This document shows positions 11,002 through 22,329 of a stretch of 64,000 nt of DNA, in pieces. The notes under the pieces were generated by a model. The model had not been told where the DNA came from. It saw nothing but the letters and a program-made list of their open reading frames with translations, and searched no databases. How positions within the stretch are numbered: position 1 is the first letter of the stretch; every line of letters starts with the position of its first letter. Position numbers and translations under genes: made by a program. The DNA comes from Symbiodinium natans (Eukaryota > Sar > Dinophyceae > Suessiales > Symbiodiniaceae). The stretch covers positions 126,001 to 190,000 of the forward strand of contig CAJNDS010000207.1 in assembly GCA_905221605.1 (NCBI GenBank). The letters run 5' to 3'.

Positions 11002-11500
11002 GCTGGACTGCCTTGCACTTGGGTGCAGCACACGGCTTCGAAGAGGCCCCAGTGCGACAGGTCGAGTATGAAGCGCACAGCTGTGGAGGATACCTATGCT
11101 TTCGCATTCAATGGCTGCAGGTTTGCCACGCGTTGCTGTCTCATCCGCGATTCACTGTGGTGACTGCGCAGGACGACTCGAGTTTGCAGTGGTAGGAGGT
11201 GAAACAGGTGACGTGTCCATGGAAGGACTGCGTTGGCCGGAATGCCTTGCATGCGGCTGCAGAGGCCGTCGTGTTTCTCGTTTTTCACGTTCCATTCGGA
11301 TATCGTTGTGAAGAGATGTCCTACATGGCAGGCTGGTCACCGCAATGTGTGCAAGCTGTTTATGGCTGCAGCCTGAGATGGCGGAAGTCTGAGAAGATAG
11401 CGTTCTCGTATATGCCGCCCTGCTCTCGAGGGGCACGAGAGCTTCCGAGTGTTGGCAAGTACAAAGGACTGGCCCGAAACCTTACGCATTTTTCAAGTTG
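11002..11500 (+). CDS. Ankyrin-repeat protein, partial exon set
   Basis: Three short segments carry ankyrin signatures. 11002 to about 11043 gives WTALHLGAAHGF. 11121-11171 gives VCHALLSHPRFTVVTAQ. 11226-11264 gives DCVGRNALHAAAE. Joining the last two across a 54-base intron (GA donor at 11172, AG before 11226, phase 0 on both sides) produces one continuous ankyrin unit. A further open segment continues to about 11500 (CVQAVYGCSLRWRKSEK). Ankyrin repeats mediate protein binding; the partner is unknown. First and last exons were not found. Confidence 0.65.
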
Positions 11501-13156
11501 AAGAGTCAACAAACTGCCCCAGGACTATTTCGGCCACGCTGCGAGCGATTTGGCTGTCGGAGGAGCGCTAGAGGTCAGCAATCCTGCGACAAAGCGATCA
11601 TCTGATCTGTTCTAAACGAATCGCTTGCTGTATGCCAGGTGCCTCTACATCAGCCGTAAACTTGAGAGCCCACTTGCTGCTGATCTGAAAATGTTGGCTG
11701 CCGGCTGAATGATTAGGGGATCTGGGATGCGTCTGAAACCACACCGAAGCGCTTTCAATCAGCACTTGTGTTCGAAGTGACAATGCTTTGTTCGCATGTT
11801 GTCTACTTGCCTCATGGCTTGGGGCGCGCAGATTCCCTGGTGCCAACTTCTGGACGTGCCATCGATCGCAACGATGCGACACTCAGCCCCGTCGAGAGCA
11901 TGCAAGCAGTCGATTTTTCATCGCACCTTTGCCTTCGAATCCATCCATTGATGTTCGACATGGGGCCAGTATGCGCCCATTTCGCCCCCAGCAGATGTGG
12001 ATCCTTGCCACCCAGTACTGGAAGAGCTACTTGGCCTCGTGGTCGGCATTGACGCTCGAGCTCCCGTTCTCGTCCTCTTCGCGAATGCCGAGACCAGAAT
12101 CAAGAACATGTGAACAGCAGAATTTGCAAACGCAAAACACAACGATGGACTGCACGTTTTGTGGCTTCTCTTCCTGCCCTACTACTGTACCTCCTTTCTA
12201 CCCACCCGTTTGTGCTTGACCAGAACGAAAACCACGTTTGACACGGCGATGATCCACGCCTTGTCCCCTTTCCCCAATGAAACAGTCGAGCACACGAAAA
12301 CAGCAATTTAGTGGCAATTTAGTCAATTTAGTCGTCACATGATCCGGGAAGTTCGCAACCTGCCAGGCACCACCGGCTTTGGTCGGAGCTCTCAAAGCAA
12401 TTCTTCATGACTCGGCCGTTGCAGCTTTGGGCTTGAGCACACCGGTGCACTTGGAGAGGCCGACATGTCTATGATTCAGCCACATTCATCCCAAATACGC
12501 TCTCCACACTTCAACCCACAGAGCCGTCCTCATTCTTCCTCAAAATTTCTTGCGACATGCCATCGGTCCGCCGAGGCCCCCAACAACCTCACACCCTAGC
12601 CGTGCACGACTGTACAGCTACCACTTGAAAGCCCTAGGCCCTAAGCCCTTTAAGAAACCTCACCCTGAAGTCATCAGCCCTACAACACCCGTAAACCGAG
12701 CCGCTGTGGATTTCCGCTGCCCGGGCCATGACCGAGGGCCATGGGACTCGAGGAAAGCCCGTCCGACGAGAGGTGGCCTGAGGGTCTTCTGAGCTTTGCA
12801 GTGACGGGTGGATGAGGGGATTTTAAACGGCTTATTGGCTTACCTTCGACTTCGAAGCGTTCTGCGGACAGTACGGGCCCATGGGCGAGGAGCCTTCTCG
12901 GACTTGTGGTGAAGTGGACTAGCTGTAGCCGTGTCTAGTTCAGACATACACGGGCATCCATGTTGCTGCATGAAGCAACACGAATCTTCTGCGCAGCCGC
13001 GAGCGTAATTGTTTAAGCAAGAGCACTCTGATAGTGCTGCTCAAGATCCTCCTCAGTTCTTGATGATTGCAAGCTGCAACCAGTCGCAACCCCTGCACAC
13101 CCCAGTCCTACGACTCACAAACTAGTACAGCTTGACATTGTGGATGCCTTCCAGCC
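11501..13156. other. No gene recognised
   Basis: Long stretch without a confident gene. An open segment at about 11970-12115 (QQMWILATQYWKSYLASWSA) could be an exon, but no motif or clear splice pair supports it. Otherwise I see nothing. Confidence 0.3.
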
Positions 13157-13696
13157 ATGGGGCGGCAGAGCCAGAAGGAAGCCAAGGTTTCAAAGCGCTT
13201 GACGAAGAAAACCTCGCCAACGAAAGCGGCCAAAGAGCCAAAAGGCAGTAGAAAGGATAAGAAGGACAAAAAGGGTCAGAAGAAGCCAAAAAAGGATGGC
13301 AAGCGGCCCAAGCTCAAGGGCGAGCGTGCCAAGAATCCCTATCTGTACTTCGTTATGACGCGACGGAAAGATGTGATATCACATGCCGGTATCGAGGACT
13401 CACCCTTGAATTTCGAGAGGATCGCCAAAGCCCTGGCAGCGGCCTGGCAAGATCTCAGCAAGGAGCATCGTCAGCCTTTCGAGGCATGCGCTGCGCTTGA
13501 CCGGTCCAGACGTGACCTGGACCAGATGAAGGGTGCCAAGCTCAAAAACAGTCCCGATGAGCTCAGCACCCTGGTAAAGGCTGCCGTGGACGCTTTGATG
13601 CACACACCCTCCAATGTCGACTGCTCAGTGGCAGAGAAGGCAGCTACGGATGTGGTGAAATCAATGGAAGCACTGGATGCGAGGCTACTTAGCTGA
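13157..13696 (+). CDS. HMG-box DNA-binding protein
   Basis: Single uninterrupted exon of 179 residues. Residues 1-57 are extremely lysine-rich (KDKKDKKGQKKPKKDGK), typical of a nuclear chromatin protein tail. Residues about 58-125 form one HMG box: KNPYLYFVMTRR at the first helix, AAAWQDLSKEHRQPFEACA for helix two, and DRSRRDL leading into helix three. HMG boxes bend DNA, and dinoflagellates use many such proteins in place of conventional nucleosome packing. The C-terminal 50 residues are helical and acidic without a known motif. ATG 13157 is chosen because the basic tail begins there; an in-frame stop follows at 13694. No intron is needed, unlike the neighbours. Confidence 0.82.
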   Translation: MGRQSQKEAKVSKRLTKKTSPTKAAKEPKGSRKDKKDKKGQKKPKKDGKRPKLKGERAKNPYLYFVMTRRKDVISHAGIEDSPLNFERIAKALAAAWQDLSKEHRQPFEACAALDRSRRDLDQMKGAKLKNSPDELSTLVKAAVDALMHTPSNVDCSVAEKAATDVVKSMEALDARLLS

Positions 13697-14814
13697 CTTA
13701 GCGCCATCAGCGTGACTCAGCCACCGACTGCTGCATTCAAGTCACGGATTCCAGGCTTTCCAACAGTGGCCGGGCAGCTTCTCGACTGTGACGCTAAACC
13801 CCAAGCCCTGGGCTCCTGGACCTCAGCAACAGAGCATTTTTCACCTTGCAAAGCCCTAGCACTCTAGCATGCGTCTTCATGGCCTCCAAGACCTAAGGTA
13901 GCGGCTGCCGGCCTTCGAAATGGGGCAAGCAACGCAGACGTCCCGTGCCCAAGATGTGGATGTCAAACTGTGTCGAACCCATATGTCTTCCATGCTATCT
14001 GGGATGAGTTATGACGAACATACGGAGGTTTACGTAGTTAGGGCTACCTTATTGGGGTCCTTGCCGAAATGGCATCCTGCTATTTGGGGGTGTATTCTAG
14101 GGGTCCCCTGTAAATCAAATTTCAACACTTCCGAGTCTGAACTTCTGATCTAGACACGAATCCTGTGTCGGAAATCATCTATATGTCGAGAGTGCTTGCT
14201 CAGCACTTCAGGGACCTGCCTGAAGATGTCCAAACCCTTTGCTTGCAATTGGACACATCGGCAGAAGCAAACGCACCCACCCACGCACCCACCCACGCAA
14301 GCAAGCAGGCCTCCAACATTTTTAGGATGCCTTGCGTGCAGCCTGAGGTCATCCTGGCTGCCGGGGCTGTGGGGTCCGCGCTGGGGGGCCGGCTCACGGC
14401 CCTCATCCGGCTCCTGGGCACTGGGATTTGGTTACTCGCAATGGTGCTACTAAGTACCTTCATGCTTTTTGAGGTTTGGATGTAGCGGGGTTTGTTCAGG
14501 GTTCAGTGTCCAGCTTATTTTCTGGGGCTTCCTTCGACGGCACTCGCGAAGGTCTCGACTGCCCCGAACCAGACACGAAAAGATGCCGAATGTTACTGAG
14601 CACTCTACGCAAAAGTTAAACCCCCCTGGTCATCCCTAAATCAAGGGTGTCCGTATCCATGCTGGCTCATCTTTGCCTGGGCTGCCTGGTCCCTTGCCTG
14701 ATACCATACAGGGCGACCCCGGAGAATCCGTTCTCAACATTGTGAACGGCTTCCCGTGGTCTCTGAGCGTCTGCGATCCCCCTTGCATTGTTTGTTCCTT
14801 CTACGTTTTGGGCT
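13697..14814. other. No confident gene
   Basis: Contains a short CACCCACG repeat (about 14272-14305) inside an open frame whose C-terminal part is hydrophobic (LGTGIWLLAMVLLSTFML, near 14415-14470). This might be a membrane exon, but nothing else supports it. Confidence 0.3.
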
Positions 14815-14961
14815 TCGTGGCTTCGGCCCCAAGCTCAGGAAGTGGTCCTCCGTGCCGGCGTCGAAGCGCAAGGTGCCAAAGGAAGCGGCGAAACCCAAGG
14901 AAGCGCCGAAGTCTCCGACCCCTCAGGCCGAGGGCAGACATGATGTGGCGCAGGGTTTGTA
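14815..14961 (+). CDS. Possible Lys/Pro-rich exon, unknown
   Basis: Open segment rich in K, P and A: FGPKLRKWSSVPASKRK, then KEAAKPKEAPKSPTP and AEGRHDVAQG. Composition resembles a disordered nuclear-protein linker. It lies downstream of the HMG gene but no splice evidence joins them. The motif is too weak for a family assignment. Confidence 0.35.
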
Positions 14962-16475
14962 TGGCTTTAGGGCGTAGAAGAAAGTTTTTCGTTGGGCAGC
15001 TATTGTACGGCAGTTTAGGACTGTTGGGTTGAGGAAGTTTGGGGTGGCTCTTGTGGGCTTAGGGCTTGGGGCATCGGGGCTCAATCAAAAGTTAGACAGC
15101 AAGTCGGTTCCGCTGACCAACCCAAACCCAACGGACTTCTCGTTCCTCATCGTAGCATAACTAGCTGAAGTGGCTCTCTCTAATCTGTCTCCCTGGCGCT
15201 GGGCCTTGTGGCCGCGGCAAACTATGAAAAGAGCTTCTGATCCGCGTCAGGGTTTCGGGGTTGGGGTAGCAAGAGCTTCACAGGGCTCAGCGTTGTGCAG
15301 GACCGGAAGATTCAGATTCAGTCCGTGCCTTTAGTAAAACCTACGTAGCAAGGCCTTCGGCAGCGGCGAAGGCGAGGGCGAAGGCGACGTCGACATGCTG
15401 CGCAACAAAGTCGTGGGGAGCCAATGGCGGCACTGTGAGGTAGACAGTCGCTGTGCAGGATCTTGCAGGCTTTTCCAAGTCTAAGCCCTCTCGCCACGAT
15501 CCATGACGAACCGAAGCTTCCAAGGATGCTGATGCGCGCCACGAGCAAGAAACATGGCCAGGCTCACTTCGAAACGTGCAAGAAGTGCTCTGGGCCGCAT
15601 TGGTTCGCGTCAGAGTTGTCAAGCACCTTCGTTGCATGTCATTGCATGTCGTCATTGCATGTCGTGTCGCCCAGTATCGAGATCTCCTTGTACCGGCAGT
15701 TTGGCCAGAATCTGAAGGAGTATCGACAACGGGCGCGGAGAATCTTGGCTGGTTTGTCGTCTGCGGAATTCTTTCAAACTGACCAGCGGAATGTGGAGCT
15801 GAATTATAAATTGACAGTGAGCTCAGCTAGGATGGAGCTCGACAATCGTGTGGAAAGGTCACAGCTACACGTCGTGACATCGCATCGGTAGCAACGCGAT
15901 TTCTCCCGTGGGCTGCTATGGTCCTGTACTCGACTGAGTCTGCAAGGCTTATCCGTGAACCTCAGCCGCCCCGAGAACCGCCTGCTTGCGAAGGCTGTCT
16001 TCTTTTTCCTTATAAGGGCCCGGCCGGAAACCGCTGAATGTGTCAGGATGGGTTTGAGCAGGATTCCCAGCTCTCCTTTGGTTAGGCGGCACAATTTGAT
16101 GCACATCCTGAAGAAAGCTTAGACGACAGGTGTTGGATGGCTCGCTCTCCACCTCGCAGTTGGCGTCTTTGACAGGCGAAGAGCTGGCACCAGAGGCGGA
16201 TGGTTATTGCAGGGCAGCCCTCCAAAAGTGTCTGTACATTCCAAAGGCAGGCTCTTCAGCAGTTTAGCATGTCTGTTGACAATTTCTTGTCTGTGGGTCC
16301 TTCGGCTTGAGGCTTTTCAGGGCGAGGGAATTTACAGGTTAATTTGCTTCAGGTTAGGAAAGTTTAGGGTTTGGCCCCGTGGCCCTGAGGCGCTTTCAGG
16401 ATTGGCAGGATATTGCGTCGGTGCTGCGCCTCGACGTTGCGCTGCATGTCAATGTGATGGCCCCGCCGTCTATAG
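14962..16475. other. No confident gene
   Basis: An open segment around 15690-15770 (QFGQNLKEYRQRARRILAGL) is basic and helical and may be an exon of an unknown protein. Short GCATGTCATT-like repeats occur at 15634-15668. Confidence 0.3.
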
Positions 16476-18061
16476 GTTCGGAGTTTCGCATGATTTCCAT
16501 GTTGCGGCAGGGTGTTCGCATCGAGCGCGAGATGGAGCGACAGAAGTACTTTCGCGAAGAGGCGCAGTGTGGTGAGGTATCCGACTTTGCTTGACGGAGC
16601 AGTCAAATGAATTTGAAGCAGTATCAAACTCACGTCACAGTCACGGGAGCTTGAGGGCGATGTGAGTGTGTCTGTGTGTGTGTGTGTGTGTGTGCATGTC
16701 TGTGTTTGTTTGTGTGTGTGTGTGTGTGTGTATGTTTGTGGGTCGGTGCGAGTGTGCGCTCGTGTGCGTGCATTGGTGCGCACGTGCGCTTGCGCCCGCC
16801 CACCCCAACAAACCAAAAAGTGGAGTCATGTGGAGTTCAGTCAGACAAAACTCACTCAGCTTACGTAAGCTGTTAAGCAAACACCTTTGTCGGCATCGAG
16901 GTCCACCTGACTGCGGCGCCACCCAAGACCAAGCGGGACCTCTACGCGACGCGCGAGCCAAACGACGATGCCAGTATGTGCCGCAGCCGTGGAGCATTCG
17001 CATGTTTCGAGGAGTTTTCAATTTCAAAGGGCTTTCCGGTGCTTTGTGTTTTAGAGCATCCCAATACGTTAATCAATTCTCAGAGTTGCACGAGCTAGAT
17101 ATTGTTTTGCACTGAATGGGCTTCCAAGAGTGATGAATGTTGATCACTAGTCTACATTGTCCCAAACGGACCCTTGCTTTCAGCCGAAAATCCTGCGAAC
17201 CTAAACCTGGAGCAAGAATTATAAGGAAACAGCCGCTCACATATTTGCAACAGCTTTCCGCCTGCTCCCTCGTGCCTTTGCTCGACATCTTTCCTTTGTG
17301 TCACAGACAGCTCGAAGTCATGCACGTGCAAGATGTCAACGAGGCATAACGGAAACTGAAAGCACATTGTCTGCGTAATGCCCAATGCAGGATCAGTGAA
17401 ACTGCAGAGTTGAACCCTTGCAGCCTGGATGCTGAAGGCGTCCGCCAAAGCGAAGAAAAAGCGGCGTGCAGGAGGCAGAGCAGTGACTTTCAGAGGTGTC
17501 GGCAAATTTGGGAATTTCGGAGATTGGCTTCAGCCATCAAGAGCAGGAATAGTATATCTCTGTATAGCTCTTGAAAGGAACGGCTGTGCAGTTTGAGTAC
17601 CCGCTGACGCAGCTTCCCTAAACCCTATAGACATGCCAAACAAGCCGAATATGACAATCTTTTTCTGCTAACCAACCTATCATCAGTCATCATAACATCC
17701 ATACAGCCAAATTTGCTCCAACGAAGTCTGCGACAGGAGTCGAGAATCGATGGCCCAAAAGCAACGACCTCGACCTCGGAGGCCGTAGTTCCGCTTGCCG
17801 AGCTGCTGAGTCGCACTTGAGGGGACGTCAGGACCCAGAGGATTCTTCAAAAGCAACGGGTCCGACCTGGGGGTCCCTAGTACCCATGCAGACAGAAGGC
17901 GCACATTGCGGCGCCACTTTGGTTCACAGTTCTTCCATCTCCTCTCACCCGCAGACCGTGCATGCGCTGTGGCTCCAGGTCCTCCGGTTCGAGTTCCAGT
18001 TCGAGTTCCAGCTCTTCTTCAGACTCCGACAGTGATAGTGAGAGCCTTTGGGAGGACCCCG
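16476..18061 (+). CDS. Unknown charged Ser/Asp-rich protein, several exons
   Basis: Three exon-like segments with good splice edges. 16476-16566 encodes a charged helix ([20 protein letters not shown]). 16901-16973 encodes [20 protein letters not shown] and ends at a GTATGT donor. 17979-18061 encodes a serine run turning acidic ([19 protein letters not shown]) and ends at GTATG. A basic patch ([12 protein letters not shown]) near 17440-17490 may belong too. Ser/Asp and basic tracts are common in nuclear RNA-processing proteins, but no diagnostic domain is visible. That these exons form one gene is inferred from strand and proximity; phases between them do not all match, so exons are missing. 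Confidence 0.45.
16661..16735. repeat. TG microsatellite
   Basis: Imperfect (TG)n tract interrupted by CATG and TTTG, inside a probable intron. Confidence 0.9.
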
Positions 18062-18770
18062 GTATGTTCAGGGCAGTAGGAGGTTGATGGAGTTCGACGG
18101 AATGAAGAAAACAGAGTGATTGTCGGACTGTGATCTAATCGGCAAAAGGAGAGGGGTGAGGTATTTGCAGCATGTTGACTGTTTGTCAGAAATAGTCGCG
18201 TCGTCTTTACATTGTCGCGGAGGTCCTTGCAGTTTGCTGCGGCCGGAAGCAAAGACTCTGAAGCAGCCTGCTATACCGAGAGCAAACATTCCAGCACGAA
18301 CCTTTGAATCCACCATCACATAACGCTGCAATCAGCGAGTTCGTCGTGTAAGGGCCTGAATGCCCGACATGCTGGACACACCTTTGCATACATTTGCTGG
18401 CTGTGCAGCTAACCCAGGAAACTCTTCGACGTTGTTTCTGGTTGCGAGTGGAGTGCAGAGAACTTCATCCAAGCAAAGGGGTCCGCCGGTTTGTTTGAGG
18501 ATGGTACATAAACACCCCAGCCTCATTTTCTGTGCGATTTTACTCGGGACTTCGCTTTCCACGAAGCTTGATTGGACCTTCAGCTGCTAACCTTCTTCGT
18601 TGCCATCACCTCCAGGACCAATTTCTTGCACTTCCCATTGCAGATCAAGGACGGCTGCCTGAAAAGCACCATTATGTATGTACTATATATACATAGAAAA
18701 TTGAAACAATATGATCAATTTTAGATAAGGCGTCTGGTATGATTTTGTTTTTTAGAGAAAAGCGAAGCGC
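18062..18770. other. No confident gene
   Basis: No motif recognised. A possible exon begins after TTTTTTAG near 18758 (ATQAAQARKTAQDVGKPPGL) and could belong to the upstream Ser/Asp-rich gene. Confidence 0.3.
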
Positions 18771-18852
18771 TGGCCCGGTCGAGGCAACGCAAGCGGCCCA
18801 AGCGCGGAAGACGGCGCAGGATGTGGGAAAGCCGCCCGGGCTCCCAGAGATT

Positions 18853-18995
18853 CAGGGTTTTAGGGCTTGGGGTTTAGGGTTTTTGGGTTTTTGGGTTTTA
18901 GGGTTTTAGGGTGTTTGGGTTTTAGGGTGTTAGGGCTTTAGGGCTTTAGGGCTTTAGGGCTTTAGGGCTTAGGGCTTTAGGGCTTAGGGTTCAGG
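18853..18995. repeat. Degenerate TTTAGGG-type tract
   Basis: Decayed units such as TTTTAGGG, TTTTTGGG and CTTTAGGG, the last repeated about five times. A related scrap lies at 20256-20283. Confidence 0.85.
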
Positions 18996-19447
18996 GTTCT
19001 AGGGGCTCAACATGCCCTTTGGGAGAGCTTTGTGGAGAATCGACTTCAGGCATCTTCGTCGCCAGCTCCACCCACGCGCAGCAGCCCACCCGCTCATGAC
19101 GATAAACCTGCTACTCAACTGCGTCTGTGCTTTGGTGCTGGTGTGTTTGCGTGAATAGCCAACAGGATATCCAGCCTAGCAAGTTTTCAGGTACTCCGTC
19201 CATTCTTGGCAGCCTGTTGTTAAGTGCAGCGAGAAATCGAATCCTGAGAATCCGAAGGCAGCCATTACCGCGCATGCGTGGTATTTTGTATGTGGGTTGC
19301 AGCATGACAGAACTTGGGGAACCTGCCCAAAGCTTGAGCCTGTCTTCAAGTTGTCGAAGCCAAGTGAGACACAGAACTTTTGTTTTGTCGGATGCACGGT
19401 TATGAACGCACATAGTCACGAAATAGACTATATGACCAAACGCCATT

Positions 19448-19467
19448 CCCCCCCCCCCCCCCCCCCC
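19448..19467. repeat. Poly-C run
   Basis: About twenty C followed by CCCTC-rich sequence, directly upstream of the first UBA exon; it may serve as a long pyrimidine tract in an intron. Confidence 0.8.
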
Positions 19468-19493
19468 TCGCCCTCCCCCCTCAAACCTGGCAA

Positions 19494-21400
19494 GGACTCG
19501 CTGCAGTTCTTGCTGTCCATGGGCTTCGAAGAAAGCGCAGCGATGAATCTTCCTTTTGCAGTCCGGTTCATGTACGAAAGCATGGAGTTGGTCACAACTC
19601 TTTCATACATGCCTGTATACTGTTTTCTGGCGCAAAAATTTCAGCAAATGCTGTCCTTGAGTTCACGACATGCAGTATGGGCTGTTTCGATCTCAGGAAC
19701 GCCTTTGTGCAGTCGCGCGTGGTCCTCGGATTTCCCTGTGCCTGTTCGATCCTGTGATGGTTTAGGTGTGACATCGCTTGAGGTTGGTTATGAAGGTTTC
19801 GAAAACGTACATGGGAAAGCATCAGTACATGGGAAAGCATCATACTCCACCGATTCAGTGGTCACGGAATGCAGGCTGCTTACGTACTTGTGCTGCTGAC
19901 TGAGGCGGAAACGTGGAGCAAGCGATTGCTCTTCTGCACGAGCGTGATAAGCCAGAGGCGTTTCTCTCCGTCAAGCAAAGTAGTTTACGGGCATATTCGT
20001 GATTAGGCACTTGCTTTTGTTTATCGCAGAACGATAAGGTGACCGCCCAAAAGCGATAACGGTATGTCAGTATAGACCAGAAACCAGTGTGAGAATCTTG
20101 CGTTCTTGTAGAGACTCGCTGTACTGTAGCCCTCTTGCGTCAGAAGTCCAACACAGGTGGAAAATGAGAAATGAGGAGATGTCCCCAATGTGACTTTTTT
20201 GACTTGTTTCCATAGTTCCAACAACATGGCTTCACATAGAGAGCTTCGGTTCAATTTTAGGGTTTAGGGCGTAGGGTTTAGGATTTGTATGCGATAGTCC
20301 CAAAACCCTGCAAACGATAAGGTGACCGCCCAAAAGCGATAACCCTACTCAAATGTTGGAAGGGCGGCATCAGGGGTTTTGTCGCGGGCTCATGTCTTGA
20401 AAAAGGCAGCTTCTTCGTCGTCAATTGCGGCCGACACGAGCAGTGCGCCTGCGACTGCGATGGCCAGCCAGCCTGCTCGGGGCAGCCCGCGCACTCACAA
20501 CAGCCCATCTGCAGCTCAACTTCTCTACAGGTATGAACACTTTCTTCTTTCTGACATCGTATCTGGCATTAGTTTTTGGTGTGTCATTTTCAGGCAGGTT
20601 GCGCAGGCTACACAGGTTATCAGGACACAAAGGCCTTCACGTGAGCTTTGAAGAGGAGACTGCAACACTTGTACCAGGCGGCGCTGGAGCACTTGCTGTC
20701 GATGGGCTTCGAGGACATCCCGGCGATGAATCTAGCAGCACTGAATAGCCATACCACGAAGAGATACGAATAGTATGATGCTTTCGTATGCTTTCGTGTG
20801 CTTCGTGAGTTGGACCAATTACTTCAAGACTTTGGGTGACAGTCGGGGACATCGTGCCTGGTGAAGGGAGTTTCAAAAGCTCGAGCCCGAAGAAGGCAAG
20901 TTCTGTTGAGCGCTAGTCGAGTGAACCTTATGGTCTGCATCAGGATCTGCAGAAACCAACCATTTGTATTTGACCTTAGTTCATGCCACCAGCTGCAGGC
21001 TGCGCCGTCATGCGAGCTTCGAGGGGTGTTTCTACTTCTGTCGTGAAGCGCGGAATATGTCGCACATGTAAATGTAGCATGAGGTCGACCTGCCTGAGTT
21101 TTATGCGACCACGCTTCAATGCTTGCATGCTCACCAAGGATGGCGCTCGAGCAGTCGCGCTGCTTCCTCAGAGAACAGCACGTTTAGCGGGACCGACTCC
21201 GGATATCTACAGCTTCACGATTTGTGCAATGTCATCTTCGTCATGGGAGTCCCGCGCTTTGCATATTCGGATGGTGTGACGCAGGAGATCAGTGCAGATG
21301 TAGAGCCCAGGGTTTTGAAACGGGCTCAATCAAGGTGGCGACTTGGAGCAAGCGATTGGCTTGCTGCTCACCCGCCCGTCGCAGCTTGGCAAAACCTTGC
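19494..21400 (+). CDS. Protein with two intron-split UBA domains
   Basis: UBA domains bind ubiquitin. Domain 1: first half near 19494-19560 (LQFLLSMGFEESAAMNL), second half near 19908-19975 (GGNVEQAIALLHERDKPEAF). Domain 2: first half 20656-20747 (ALEHLLSMGFEDIPAMNLAA), second half from 21335 (GGDLEQAIGLLL). An Ala/Ser/Pro-rich linker exon at 20410-20530 sits between them and ends phase 2 at GTATGA, matching 20656. For domain 2, a GC donor at 20748 and AG before 21335 give MNLAALNSGGDLEQ, a textbook UBA. The same MGFE and GG(N/D)(V/L)EQAI halves show the domains arose by duplication after the intron was present. Gene ends are not defined. Confidence 0.75.
20030..20060. repeat. 31-base direct repeat, copy 1
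   Basis: Exact match to 20313-20343, in the intron between UBA domain 1 and the linker exon. The unit begins AACGATAAGGTGACC and ends AAAAGCGATAAC. TTATCG just upstream (20021-20026) pairs with the initial CGATAA as a short hairpin. Confidence 0.9.
20313..20343. repeat. 31-base direct repeat, copy 2
   Basis: Second exact copy, 283 bases after the first, in the same intron. Confidence 0.9.
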
Positions 21401-22325
21401 AAGTGGTGAGGCAACGACAGGCATGTGGTTGGCAGAGTCTTTCCAATGCAGCCTGTTGCCGAGGTGAATGGCATCAATAAATTGGTTCAAGGCATGTGCG
21501 CGCGATGGCGACATGAGCGTTGAGCCGATGCTTCCAGTCGAGGAAGCCCAGTTTGCGGCGATCAGAAGTATATGCGAGTACTGCTGTGTGCAGAGTTTGG
21601 GTGCTAAGGTGGTACAAGTCTGTACAGCAACTCAGCCACCTGGCACTCGGAGCGTGACTAGAGCTCACGCCGGCAAGGAGCTGATCTCCTGTCTCGAACT
21701 CGCAGAGAGAAAAAGAACCGTCCTACACAACTCAATCACAACATCAGTTCCCAAGCACCTGCTGCATCTCGCCTGCGTCTTGGATTCCTTTGGAGCGCAG
21801 TTCCGGAAGCCAGGTATGGGTGAACTGTTGGCATGGAAACAAGAATTCGCAGGCCTAGGACCTTGATAAACTCTTATTGCTCGCATTTTGGGCAGTAGAA
21901 CCCTTACAGAATCCAAAAGTTAAGATTCCCCCAGCACACTTAGACAAGCACCTGAGACCCCTACACTTCCCCAAGCCCTGTGCTATCCCTCCCAGCCAGG
22001 GAGCTGCGCCTGTGGCTGCTGGGCCTTCCGCTGCACCGCGTTTGCGCCGAGAGCCTCAGCCAGCTCTTCCTGCTGGCAAGCATCGCGCCTGGGCTGATGT
22101 GAGGACCTTCCCGTTGTATTTTCTCCCAGGGCGCAGAGGGCTTCGGCCCTGCGAAACTTCCGCTAAGCCCTGAAAGTATCCGAATGACAGCGCACACCTT
22201 TAAAGTTTAATCAGGGGGAGCTTGGATCCTCATATATATATATATATATATATATATTTTTTTATATCTGTATTATACATTAGTGTATACTCAACAAGGT
22301 GTTATGTTTGTTTATACGTTGAGCC
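21401..22325. other. No confident gene
   Basis: A possible exon at about 22000-22095 reads LRLWLLGLPLHRVCAESLSQ and LFLLASIAP after a CCAG acceptor; it is hydrophobic and of unknown family. Another open segment at 21468-21866 has no recognised motif. An (AT)n microsatellite lies at 22231-22258. Confidence 0.35.
22231..22258. repeat. AT microsatellite
   Basis: Perfect (AT)n of about 14 units followed by a T run. Confidence 0.9.
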
Positions 22326-22329
22326 AGTC

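Noticed and set aside
17979-18035. Resemblance of GGTTCGAGTTCC to a tRNA T-loop
   Set aside because: The motif repeats as a serine-codon run, and no acceptor stem or anticodon arm can be formed around it.
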